Assembly (NCBI GenBank): GCA_015069205.1
Contig: SVIZ01000006.1
Span: forward strand, 124,001 to 188,000
From: Oscillospiraceae bacterium
GTDB lineage: Bacteria; Bacillota; Clostridia; Saccharofermentanales; Saccharofermentanaceae
DNA length: 64,000 bases
Direction: 5' to 3'
In this document: positions 1 to 8,876 of the stretch, one piece after another
How the letters are laid out: the number at the start of each line of letters is the position of its first letter
How positions within the stretch are numbered: the stretch's first letter is position 1
Translations under genes and position numbers: made by a program
Notes under the pieces: model-generated
What the model saw: only the letters and a program-made list of their open reading frames with translations
What the model was told of the DNA's origin: nothing
Databases searched by the model: none

Positions 1-111
1 GCCGTTAACGGTAACTCTGCCGGCCTGGCAGACATCGTTTGCGACAGTCCTGCGCTTTATTACTCTGGAAAGTTTAAGGAACTTATCAAGCCTCATTATT
101 ATCTCCCGTAA
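1..111 (+). CDS. C-terminal fragment of an unidentified protein (starts before the window)
   Basis: Frame 1 is open from base 1 to TAA at 109-111 ([36 protein letters not shown]). Codon use looks coding. Overlaps the recR 3' end tail-to-tail. Confidence 0.4.
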   Translation, partial: AVNGNSAGLADIVCDSPALYYSGKFKELIKPHYYLP

Positions 112-709
112 GCATTACCCTGCCTTTCAAAGCTGAAAGGAGAGTAAGGTCATCTGCGTATTCGATATCAGAACCCATCGGAAGACCTGAAGCCAGACGG
201 GATACCCTGATGCCGGAAGGCCCCAGCATTCTTGAAAGATAAAGTGCCGTGGCATTGCCTTCGGCTGTCTGGTTGGTTGCAACGATAACTTCCGTGATCT
301 CCGGGTGATCGGCCAGACGCTTGATCAGGTCAGGGATCGTAGTATCGGAAATGCTCGTGGACTTCATCGGATTAAACACTCCGTGAAGCACGTGATAGAG
401 TCCTTTATACTCGTGCGCACGCTCAAACGTTGACACGTCTCTCGGTGACTCGACAACAAGAACCGTTGTCTTATCCCTTAACTGGTCTGAACAGATGGGG
501 CAGGGATCTGAGTCCGTGAAATTCTGGCAGCAAGTGCATCTCTTTGTGGATGCTCTTGCAGACATGATCGCGGATGTCAAAGCCGCGGCATCCTTATCAT
601 CCATGGCAAGGACGTGGAATGCCAGACGCTGCGCAGACTTGCCGCCTATTCCCGGGAGACTGCTGAGCTGAGTTATTAAATTCTGAATTGAAGGCGAATA
701 TCTTGCCAT
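86..709 (-). CDS. recR: Recombination mediator RecR
   Basis: 207 aa; [15 protein letters not shown]4 zinc motif [16 protein letters not shown], Toprim segment [12 protein letters not shown]; follows dnaX-ybaB as in other Firmicutes. Confidence 0.97.
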   Translation of the reverse strand: MARYSPSIQNLITQLSSLPGIGGKSAQRLAFHVLAMDDKDAAALTSAIMSARASTKRCTCCQNFTDSDPCPICSDQLRDKTTVLVVESPRDVSTFERAHEYKGLYHVLHGVFNPMKSTSISDTTIPDLIKRLADHPEITEVIVATNQTAEGNATALYLSRMLGPSGIRVSRLASGLPMGSDIEYADDLTLLSALKGRVMLTGDNNEA

Positions 710-711
710 TA

Positions 712-1050
712 TCAGAAGGGCATCTTCATGCCGCCTGTGATGGCACCGATACGCTCTTGATTAGTCTTGTCAACCTGCCCAAGAGCCTGGTTTGCAGCAG
801 CGATGATGAGATCCTGGAGACCTTCGATATCTTCGGGATCAACTACGTCCTTGGCAATCTCAACACTCTCAAGCTGATGCTTACCTGTAACAACTACCTT
901 TACGAGTTCGCCGCCTGCAGTACCTGTAAATCTCATTTCCTGGATCTCAGCCTGAGCCATCTCGATCTGTCTCTGCATTCTTTGAGCCTGTGCAACTACC
1001 TGATTCATGTTGCCGCCCATACCCATTCCGCCGCGGAATCCTTTTGCCAT
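712..1050 (-). CDS. YbaB/EbfC family nucleoid-associated protein
   Basis: 112 aa; MGGNMNQVVAQAQRMQRQIEMAQAEIQEM...; between dnaX and recR. Confidence 0.95.
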   Translation of the reverse strand: MAKGFRGGMGMGGNMNQVVAQAQRMQRQIEMAQAEIQEMRFTGTAGGELVKVVVTGKHQLESVEIAKDVVDPEDIEGLQDLIIAAANQALGQVDKTNQERIGAITGGMKMPF

Positions 1051-1090
1051 GTTTATAACCTCCGGTTAATTAATCTAATCAATTATATAC

Positions 1091-3460
1091 TTAATCGCCG
1101 AAATGAACGTCTGTGGGAACACCCATGTTCCTTGAACGCTCGTTGAAATCGTCAAGCTTCCTGTCAAGCTCTGATGCCTGTTCTCTCTTGACCTGCTCGG
1201 AATACTGCTTTTGCGTGCAGATGTAGAGGTGGTCGGCACCGAACTCGTCTTTAATGCCTGAAGATATCTGTCTGAATGCCTGGGATTTTTTGAGATTGGA
1301 CAATAAAGTTATGTCCCTGTCCTCGAAAACGATATAAGCAGACGTGCCTTCTTTCTTAAGGCTCGTGCGCTCTAAGATGACAGCTATGTTCTCATTTGTT
1401 CCCTTAAGTCTGGATGTGACATTCGTCCACCTTAAGGCGATGTCTGCATCCTCACCCGTAAATGACGGAGCTCTTACCGAGCTTGATCTTCCGTCCACGA
1501 TAAGACCGCTCTTATCTGCCTGTACGGCAATCTGTGAACGGGGCTGGACGGGTGCAGCGGGCGCCTCAGGTTCGACAGTCTCTTCTTCCTCTTCGTTCTC
1601 AAGATCATTGAGAAAAGAAGAAGACAGATTCCCGAAGATGCCCAGAGGCTGCATGGGTGCAGGCTCTTCCTGCTCTTCGGGTTCGTCAAAACCAAAGCTG
1701 AACTTTGATTCTGTATTCTCATCTTCCTTCGGCATGAAGGAGAAGATGGTAGGTTCGGCATGCTTCTCATGGGAAGTGTCAGCCGGGATATATTCATCAT
1801 CCTGCGAGTCGTCTTCTACAGGCTCTGCGGACTTTTCAGGTTCAGCAGGTGCCGGGATCTCAGGCTCCTGAATGATCGAAGAGAAAAGAGATCCTGTTGA
1901 AGGCTTGGGTTCTTCAGATTCTTTAGGTTCACTTGAAGAAGTGCCGAAAATAGAAGGAGTTGCAGACGGCTGCGGTCTGTAAGGAGTCGCAGAAGGCTGG
2001 GGCCTGTAGGGTGCAGGAGGTACCGGTATAGACAGTTCTGCGTCAGGAGCAGGCTCAGAAACTGAAGATTTTTCCTCAGCACTTTCCTCTGCCTTGGCAG
2101 GCTCTTCAGTCTTTTTCTTGAAAAGACTCTTAACATCCTTTGCAGGCTTGGGTTCTACTGCGTGTTTAGGTTCTTCGGAGGCTTTTGTCTCTTCAGATGT
2201 CTTGGTCTCTGAAGAACTCTTTTCTTCTTCAGGTTTTTTTACTTCCTCAGTGATCTTAACTGTGTCAGTGCTCTTTACGGGACTGTCGTTTAATGTAAGC
2301 GTTGCAGCCTTTGCAGCCTGGTTCTTTTCGAAGTCGGGAATGACGATCGGAGTAACGGGGAGAGCTGACTTTCTGCCGCAGAGGCGCATCAGCATGAGCT
2401 CGAAACTCGTTGCGATGTCAGGAGACTTGCGAAGTTCCGCATATTCCTTTGAAAGGTAGCTTATATAACCGGTCAATGTATCTGCGCTGACCTTTGCGGC
2501 AGTCTGATACATATCCTGGATGGTTTCCTTAGGATAGGGGAGATAGATGATCGGATCTGCCTTGACCCTGATGATGAGGAGATCTCTGAAGTAAGCTGCA
2601 AGGTCAAGCGTGAAACGCGCCTGGTTCTTGCCTGAACCGTTTAAGATCTCGCAAAGGTCGATGAGCTCGTCGAAGCGTGCATCGATAAGGCAGTTTGCCA
2701 TCTTGAAGAGAAATGAGCTGTCTACTGTGCCCGTGATCCTCTCGACGTCCTGTGAAGTGATCTCCTTGTCGCCGGAAATGGCGGAGATCTGGTCAAGGAG
2801 GGAAAGAGCGTCACGGAGCGCGCCGTCAGATCTTGAAGCGATGAGGCGGAGCGCATCGTCAGAGGCGTTTATGCCTGACTTGCCACAGACTTCTCTTAAT
2901 CTTCCTGAGATAAGATCGATCGGGATCCTCTTGAAATCGTATCTCTGGCAACGTGAGATGATGGTTGCCGGGATCTTGTCGGATTCCGTCGTAGCAAAAA
3001 GGAACATTACATGCTTCGGAGGTTCCTCGATAGTCTTAAGAAGGGCATTGAATGCACCCTTTGAGAGCATGTGGACCTCGTCGATGATGTAGACCTTATA
3101 TGTGGTTCTCGTAGGAGCAAAATTAACTTCCTGAAGGATCGGCCTGATGTCGTCGACACCATTGTTGGAAGCGGCGTCCATCTCGGTAACGTCAAGGATG
3201 GAACCGTCCAAGATACCCTTACATGTTGGACATTCGTTGCATGGATTACCGTTTATGGGATTCTCGCAGTTGACCGCGCGTGCGAATATCTTCGCAATGG
3301 TGGTCTTACCCGTACCGTGCTGACCGCAGAAAAGATATGCATGGGCAAGCTTTTTTGCAACTACTGATTGCCTGAGGGCAGTGACAGCGGCTTCCTGACC
3401 GACAACATCATCAAATTTAAGAGGTCTGTACTGTCTGTAGAGAACGATATGATCTTCCAT
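1091..3460 (-). CDS. dnaX: DNA polymerase III subunit gamma/tau
   Basis: 789 aa; YRQYRPLKFDDVVGQEAAV, Walker A GQHGTGKTT, zinc motif CENPINGNPCNECPTC, DEVHMLS; long acidic Pro/Glu/Ser-rich linker. Confidence 0.97.
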   Translation of the reverse strand: MEDHIVLYRQYRPLKFDDVVGQEAAVTALRQSVVAKKLAHAYLFCGQHGTGKTTIAKIFARAVNCENPINGNPCNECPTCKGILDGSILDVTEMDAASNNGVDDIRPILQEVNFAPTRTTYKVYIIDEVHMLSKGAFNALLKTIEEPPKHVMFLFATTESDKIPATIISRCQRYDFKRIPIDLISGRLREVCGKSGINASDDALRLIASRSDGALRDALSLLDQISAISGDKEITSQDVERITGTVDSSFLFKMANCLIDARFDELIDLCEILNGSGKNQARFTLDLAAYFRDLLIIRVKADPIIYLPYPKETIQDMYQTAAKVSADTLTGYISYLSKEYAELRKSPDIATSFELMLMRLCGRKSALPVTPIVIPDFEKNQAAKAATLTLNDSPVKSTDTVKITEEVKKPEEEKSSSETKTSEETKASEEPKHAVEPKPAKDVKSLFKKKTEEPAKAEESAEEKSSVSEPAPDAELSIPVPPAPYRPQPSATPYRPQPSATPSIFGTSSSEPKESEEPKPSTGSLFSSIIQEPEIPAPAEPEKSAEPVEDDSQDDEYIPADTSHEKHAEPTIFSFMPKEDENTESKFSFGFDEPEEQEEPAPMQPLGIFGNLSSSFLNDLENEEEEETVEPEAPAAPVQPRSQIAVQADKSGLIVDGRSSSVRAPSFTGEDADIALRWTNVTSRLKGTNENIAVILERTSLKKEGTSAYIVFEDRDITLLSNLKKSQAFRQISSGIKDEFGADHLYICTQKQYSEQVKREQASELDRKLDDFNERSRNMGVPTDVHFGD

Positions 3461-3504
3461 AGTAAGTTCCTTAAAGCCGAATCGAAATCAAAAAACTAAA
3501 AATG

Positions 3505-3649
3505 TCCGTCCCGCCCGAACTGCCGTCGGTAAGGCTTGACCCGCGGCGCACTTCGTAAACCGCTTACTGCTGCTTCCTTCCGGACCTGACAGGGTTCACG
3601 GCCCGAAATCGCACGGGACCTTGGCCGGCGGCAGACCGCGCGGGACGAA
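3505..3649 (-). ncRNA. ffs: Bacterial signal recognition particle RNA, small type
   Basis: Reverse complement carries the conserved domain IV core GTCAGGTCCGGAAGGAAGCAGCAGTAAGCGG; ends pair (CGTCCCGC / GCGGGACG); upstream of dnaX. Confidence 0.93.
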
Positions 3650-3730
3650 CATCTGAATTATCAAACACAAGGATTATAACATAAAAGATTCTATTATTAA
3701 TTCAATTATAGGGACAACCCGAAATCAACA

Positions 3731-4978
3731 TCAGGAATAACAGGATTCAATGAATTTCTGCGTATATCCGCCGATCGTTGCAATTGCTGTTCCTGCCGCA
3801 TCCGGTGCAGCCGCTTCAACATAGATAATGAGTGCGATGGGCTCCTTGTAATCCACTATCGCACATTCCATGTATGCGCCCCTGCCTGTATTCCTTCCGA
3901 GAACGTGAAGGATCCTGGTACCCTGAGGGAAAGCAGCGGCCAAAGGAGATTCGATCTCGCTGTGGGCCATGTCGTTGATCAGACGCTGGTGTACCTGGGG
4001 TGTGTTGATGAATACGTGATAAAGATATGACAGGTAGTTGCCCATGTCGTAGCAGGAGATCGTTCCGGGCGCGCGGAATTCCATTCCTCTGTAATCTTTA
4101 TAGATAACTGAGTCGGTATATGAGATATAACCGCTGATCTCGTTTACCTTTTTGACTGCTTCATCAAGTCCGCCCATTTCCTCGATAACAAAATTGAGAG
4201 CAACACTGTCGTTCTTTATGATGGCGTAGTTAAGGAGGGTGCGCATATAAAACTGTTTGCCGAAGAAATATGTCCTGGCAATATATGAGGAATTACGTGC
4301 GCTGTTGGGAGGGTTCTCCTCATAGTCTATTACCTTTGACAAAGGACCCGTAGTACCGGCAATGCTGTCGTAGTAAGCAATCTCAAAGGGAATTGCCATT
4401 GCGCCTGCGGGAACTACCGGATCGAGCTCGTCAACGCCTAAACGTTCGTCTGAAGACAAAGAGATAAACTCGAAGCAGATCCTCATTTCAGGATGGGTCT
4501 TCTGGTAGTTTACGACTCGTTCCTTGAGCTCTTCCAAAGCAACTGCTCTTTCCTGATATGTAGCAGTCTGGATGCCCATGGGCTGGAAGCTGAAATCCCT
4601 GTCTTCCGTGAACGGGTCAGGTGAATTGTTCTGTGATGTATGGGCCGTTTCCTCAGGAGACGGTGTAGGCGTGGGCGTCGCAGCGAGCACGGCATGAAGT
4701 GCAGTGGTCGTTGCGGTCGTCGTTACCTCTGTGGTTGTCTCGGTCGTAGTATGAACCGGTCTCTGATATTGCGAGTAAGCAGTAGTAGTACTCGTGGCCG
4801 CACCGACAAGTCCGGGGTACATCTGGCGGTAAAGATCCTGCTTTGCAGCTATGGAACTTATAAACACAACCATAAAGGTTACAAAGAGCAGAACCCCGAT
4901 GATTATGAGGGTACGCTTTTTGCGGGATGATTTTATCCCTTCAGCCTTTTTCAGAAATGTCGGATTCGGTCTTACCAT
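3731..4978 (-). CDS. Membrane-anchored serine hydrolase/class A beta-lactamase-fold protein, probably catalytically degenerate
   Basis: 415 aa; N-terminal TM (RTLIIIGVLLFVTFMVVFISSIAA), Thr/Pro-rich linker, then a region resembling class A beta-lactamase-like domains (PAGAMAIPFEIAYYDSIAG ... NDSVALNFVIEEMGGLDEAVKKVNEISG). Confidence 0.7.
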   Translation of the reverse strand: MVRPNPTFLKKAEGIKSSRKKRTLIIIGVLLFVTFMVVFISSIAAKQDLYRQMYPGLVGAATSTTTAYSQYQRPVHTTTETTTEVTTTATTTALHAVLAATPTPTPSPEETAHTSQNNSPDPFTEDRDFSFQPMGIQTATYQERAVALEELKERVVNYQKTHPEMRICFEFISLSSDERLGVDELDPVVPAGAMAIPFEIAYYDSIAGTTGPLSKVIDYEENPPNSARNSSYIARTYFFGKQFYMRTLLNYAIIKNDSVALNFVIEEMGGLDEAVKKVNEISGYISYTDSVIYKDYRGMEFRAPGTISCYDMGNYLSYLYHVFINTPQVHQRLINDMAHSEIESPLAAAFPQGTRILHVLGRNTGRGAYMECAIVDYKEPIALIIYVEAAAPDAAGTAIATIGGYTQKFIESCYS

Positions 4979-4984
4979 TAATTA

Positions 4985-6658
4985 TCAGAACAGTCCTGTG
5001 ATCACGCCGTTATTGTCGATGTCGATGTCCATTGCTGCAGGGTGGGGAGGAAGTCCCGGCATTGTAACGATGGTTCCTGTAAGGATAACGAGATATCCTG
5101 CGCCTGCTGACAGGAAACAGTCTCTGACTGTAAGTGTGAATCCAGCCGGATTGCCGAGCTTCTTGGGATCATCAGACAATGAATATTGTGTCTTTGCAAT
5201 GCAGATAGGGAGGTTGCCGTAACCCTTTTCGACGAACTCCTTTATCTTTGCGGAAGCTTCAGGAAGAATGTCTACGTTTGCAGCGCCATATATCTTTGTT
5301 GCAACCTTGCTGATCTTTTCTTCGACTGAATCTGTAAGTTCATATGTATATTTAGGGTTCTTTGGCTGGTTTTTATCCAGGATGGAAACAGCCTTGTTTG
5401 CAAGGTCGATTCCGCCTTCGCCGCCCTTTGCGAAAATCTCTGCCGGTGCGAAGTCCGCGCCTGTAGCCTTGCATGCTTCTTCAACGATTGCGAGTTCTTC
5501 TTCGGTATCCGTAAGGAATCTGTTGGAAGCAACGAGGACCGGAACGCCGAAGTTCTGCATGTTCTCGATGTGCTTAAGAACGTTTGCAAGACCTGCTTTG
5601 ACTGCTTCAGGATTGGGCTCTGAGAGTTTGTCCTTCGGAATGCCTGCATTGTACTTGAGAGATCTTACCGTAGTTACGATAACTACGAGATCAGGCCAGA
5701 TGCCGAGGTCTCTGCACTTGATGTCGAGGAACTTCTCGGCGCCTAAGTCAGCACCGAATCCTGCTTCTGTTACGACGATGTCGCCGAGCTTCAATGCTGT
5801 CTTTGTCGCTATGCAGGTATTGCATCCGTGTGAGATATTGGCGAAAGGTCCGCCATGAACAAGAGCGGGAACGCCTTCCAATGACTGTACGAGGTTAGGG
5901 CACATTGCGTCCTTAAGGCAGGTAGCAAGAGCGCCTGTTGCGCCGAGCTGTCCTGCTGTGACGAGGTTGCCGTCCATATCGTATGCAATGGCGATGCGGT
6001 CAAGTCTTACCTTGAGATCGTCCATGTCCTTAGCAAGACAGAGGATGGCCATGATCTCGGAAGCAGCTGTGATCTGGAAGATCTCGGGACGTGTTACGCC
6101 CTTTGTGCCGCCGCCGACACCGACAGTAACTGCCCTGAGGCATCTGTCGTTCATGTCGAGACATCTCTTCCATAAGATCCTGTCCTTATCGATATTGAGT
6201 TCGTTGCCCTGGAAAAGATGGTTGTCGATCATGGCAGCGAGAAGGTTATTTGCAGTTGTGATCGCATGAATGTCACCGGTGAAGTGAAGATTGATGTCTT
6301 CCATCGGGACGACCTGTGAATAGCCGCCTCCGCAAGCGCCGCCCTTGACGCCGAAGACAGGTCCCAGAGAGGGCTCTCTTAAAGCGAGAACGGGCTTTTT
6401 GCCGATGAGCTTTAAGCCCTGGGCGAGACCGATGCTTACTGTCGTCTTGCCTTCACCTGCAGGTGTAGGGTTCATGGCTGTTACGAGGATGAGTTTGACA
6501 TTGGGATTAGAGGGCAGATTCTCTACATAATCCAAAGGAAGTTTTGCTTTGTATTTGCCGTAAAGTTCGAGTTTGTCGGTATCGATTCCAATGCTTTCGG
6601 CTACCTGGGTTATGGGGTTGATCTTTGCGTTTTGAGCTATCTCGATGTCACTAAGCAT
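4985..6658 (-). CDS. fhs: Formate--tetrahydrofolate ligase
   Basis: 557 aa; TAMNPTPAGEGKTTVSIGLAQGL, REPSLGPVFGVKGGACGGGYSQVVPMEDINLHFTGD. Confidence 0.98.
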   Translation of the reverse strand: MLSDIEIAQNAKINPITQVAESIGIDTDKLELYGKYKAKLPLDYVENLPSNPNVKLILVTAMNPTPAGEGKTTVSIGLAQGLKLIGKKPVLALREPSLGPVFGVKGGACGGGYSQVVPMEDINLHFTGDIHAITTANNLLAAMIDNHLFQGNELNIDKDRILWKRCLDMNDRCLRAVTVGVGGGTKGVTRPEIFQITAASEIMAILCLAKDMDDLKVRLDRIAIAYDMDGNLVTAGQLGATGALATCLKDAMCPNLVQSLEGVPALVHGGPFANISHGCNTCIATKTALKLGDIVVTEAGFGADLGAEKFLDIKCRDLGIWPDLVVIVTTVRSLKYNAGIPKDKLSEPNPEAVKAGLANVLKHIENMQNFGVPVLVASNRFLTDTEEELAIVEEACKATGADFAPAEIFAKGGEGGIDLANKAVSILDKNQPKNPKYTYELTDSVEEKISKVATKIYGAANVDILPEASAKIKEFVEKGYGNLPICIAKTQYSLSDDPKKLGNPAGFTLTVRDCFLSAGAGYLVILTGTIVTMPGLPPHPAAMDIDIDNNGVITGLF

Positions 6659-6827
6659 ATCTGGCCTCTCCTCTTAAAAAAGTAATATGAATACGATTGT
6701 ATTGTAAAAGGACAGGCATTTCAATCACGGCAATAAGCAGAAGTGCAAGATTTTAAGCGTCTCCGCGGCACACCACTACATTTTGTAGGATATGTGGTAT
6801 TTTTTCACTAAATGTTGTGTTTTTTCG

Positions 6828-6856
6828 TTGACAATATATCAAGGAAATGTTAGCAT
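6828..6856 (+). promoter_or_regulatory. Predicted sigma-A promoter of veg
   Basis: TTGACA (6828-6833), 17-bp spacer, TAGCAT (6851-6856). Confidence 0.7.
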
Positions 6857-6943
6857 TGGTGCATATTGGTAATATTTCCGTAATGTTCCTTTAAGGTTAC
6901 TGAAATATTTGAGAACTCTAGTCTCCGGGTGGGGGTAATACTT

Positions 6944-7216
6944 ATGATCATCAGTTCCGATTTGGAAATGTGCAAGGCTAAGTTTGAAGAGCTTATCGGC
7001 AAGCGTATCGTTTGCAAGACTAACGGCGGCCGTAAGAGGATCATCACTTACATCGGCACAGTTGAGCACTGCTATCCCAACGTTTTCACAATGCTCTGTA
7101 ACAACGAAGCAGGCAAGCAGTCCATCGTTTCCTTCTCATATATCGACGTTCTCACAAGAACAGTAAGAGTAGGAATCATGCCCGAGAAGGCACAGGAAGA
7201 CGTAGTAGCCGTTTAA
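6944..7216 (+). CDS. veg: Veg family protein
   Basis: Start re-assigned to ATG 6944 (MIISSDLEMCKAKFEELIGKRIVCKTNGGRKRIITYIGTVEHCYPNVF...) behind a GGGGGT site; resembles B. subtilis Veg; next to ispE as in Bacillus. Confidence 0.88.
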   Translation: MIISSDLEMCKAKFEELIGKRIVCKTNGGRKRIITYIGTVEHCYPNVFTMLCNNEAGKQSIVSFSYIDVLTRTVRVGIMPEKAQEDVVAV

Positions 7217-7243
7217 TATTAAGCTTAAGCAAGTCACTTAGAG

Positions 7244-7287
7244 CACTGTCATTACTGAGAAGATCAGGTTTTGACAGTGTTTTTTTT
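7244..7287 (+). terminator. Rho-independent terminator after veg
   Basis: CACTGTCA (7244-7251) / TGACAGTG (7272-7279) followed by T8. Confidence 0.85.
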
Positions 7288-7391
7288 GCCTGTTTTTATG
7301 AAACATAACTGACACAGGGGTTTGCTTTTATTTCCTCAAATAATAAGGTAAAATTGATATATAAAATTCGACGCTAAGGGCGATTAATTTT

Positions 7392-8342
7392 ATGGATTCT
7401 TACGAGATCACAGCTAATGCAAAGTTAAATCTTTTCTTGCGTGTACGCGGGATTCTTCCGAACGGATATCACAGCCTGTATTCGATAATGCAGGAGATAG
7501 ACCTCGCGGATACTCTTACCATAAACATTTATCCTGAACTTGATAACGGTTTTGATATCAAATGCATAGGCAGAAACGATATCGATCCGCAGAAGAACCT
7601 CTGCAGAAAAGCCAGAGACAGATTCTTCTCATCACTTCGCAAGAAGGCAGGTGCAGATCCTTCGGTTCCGGATGCAAAACGCTGGAAAAAGGGTATTTTC
7701 CCTAATATTGAAATCGTACTTACAAAGGTTATTCCTTCCGAATCCGGTATGGGAGGCGGAAGTTCCGATGCTGCAGCAACGCTTATGGTGCTCCAGGAGC
7801 ATTTCGGCAATCCTTTTACCGATGAGGAACTTAACCAGCTTGCAGTAAATGTAGGTGCGGATGTTCCGTTCTTCCTTTACGGCGGAACATGTCTTTGCCA
7901 GAGCGTCGGCGAGGAGATCAGCCAGCTTGAACCTCTTGCAGGCATACCTCTTCTCATCGTTAAACCTTCGAAGGGCGTATCAACTCCCGAGTGTTTTCAT
8001 GCAATAGACAGCAAGCCTTTGCCGGAGTTCGACGAAGACCGCTATTCTGCTTTTATTGAGAATCTGAATAACACAGACAAAACGCCTCTTGAAAGATTTC
8101 TTGAAGGAAAAGACCTTCTTACGAATGATCTTGAGATGCCTTCCCTTGAGATGATCCCTGAGATCGGCAATGCAATGGATCTGCTTCTTGAGACAAGAGC
8201 AAAATTCAGCCGCATGACAGGTTCAGGCAGCGCCGTTTTTGCAATGTATGACAGCGAAGATGCAAGGGATGCCGCTTATAAGACCATCAAGGAAAGTCAG
8301 GCAATTTCCGGCTGTGATGTGTTCGTTTCAAAAACGATCTGA
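7392..8342 (+). CDS. ispE: 4-diphosphocytidyl-2-C-methyl-D-erythritol kinase
   Basis: 316 aa; AKLNLFLRVRGILPNGYHSLYSIMQEIDL, PSESGMGGGSSDAAATL, MTGSGSAVFA. Confidence 0.97.
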   Translation: MDSYEITANAKLNLFLRVRGILPNGYHSLYSIMQEIDLADTLTINIYPELDNGFDIKCIGRNDIDPQKNLCRKARDRFFSSLRKKAGADPSVPDAKRWKKGIFPNIEIVLTKVIPSESGMGGGSSDAAATLMVLQEHFGNPFTDEELNQLAVNVGADVPFFLYGGTCLCQSVGEEISQLEPLAGIPLLIVKPSKGVSTPECFHAIDSKPLPEFDEDRYSAFIENLNNTDKTPLERFLEGKDLLTNDLEMPSLEMIPEIGNAMDLLLETRAKFSRMTGSGSAVFAMYDSEDARDAAYKTIKESQAISGCDVFVSKTI

Positions 8343-8876
8343 TCAGAATGAAGTATTGGCAAAAAGGCCTCTCTTATAGCCTCTTGAGTTTTCAGAATCG
8401 ATAAGTTCGAATCCTCTTTTTCCGTAGAATTCAACCATGTTCTTATTCGTGGCAGCAGAGTGGAGAAGTACACACTTTGTTCCATCTTCGCGTGCCATGT
8501 CCAGAGCTTTTGTGATGAGATCTATTCCGAGTCCCGTTTTCCTGTAGTTCTGGATTACAGCAAATCTGGAAATGTAGTAGGAGGGACCGGCTTTTTCGAG
8601 GAAGCTTAATGTCTTATCGGAGAAGTTGTAGATGATGGGATTCTCAACTCTTTTAAGGCAGATGGAGCCGACGATCTTTCCGTCTGATTCGGCAACAAGG
8701 CAGGTCTGACGGATTATTCTGTCGGCAACGCTCTCAACGCTCTCGGTCATTGCCTCAAGCATCGAAGATGATATCCCTGAATCCGTGCAATAAGTAAGCA
8801 TCGCGCTCTTTAGCAAGCGCGATACTTCAGCAGCGTCATTGACGGTAGCGATTCTTATTACGGGTCCTGTTTTCAT
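8343..8876 (-). CDS. GNAT family N-acetyltransferase
   Basis: 177 aa; YISRFAVIQNYRKTGLGIDLITKALDMAREDGTKCVLLHSAATNKNMVEFYGKRGFEL. Confidence 0.85.
   Translation of the reverse strand: MKTGPVIRIATVNDAAEVSRLLKSAMLTYCTDSGISSSMLEAMTESVESVADRIIRQTCLVAESDGKIVGSICLKRVENPIIYNFSDKTLSFLEKAGPSYYISRFAVIQNYRKTGLGIDLITKALDMAREDGTKCVLLHSAATNKNMVEFYGKRGFELIDSENSRGYKRGLFANTSF

Noticed and set aside
688-1146. Long + strand ORF (152 aa) antisense to ybaB
   Set aside because: Opposite strand of a clearly conserved gene; Leu/Cys/Ser-rich translation with no recognisable domain.
1344-2459. Multiple long + strand ORFs across the dnaX linker
   Set aside because: By-products of the biased codon content of the acidic linker on the minus strand; Ser-rich translations without domains.
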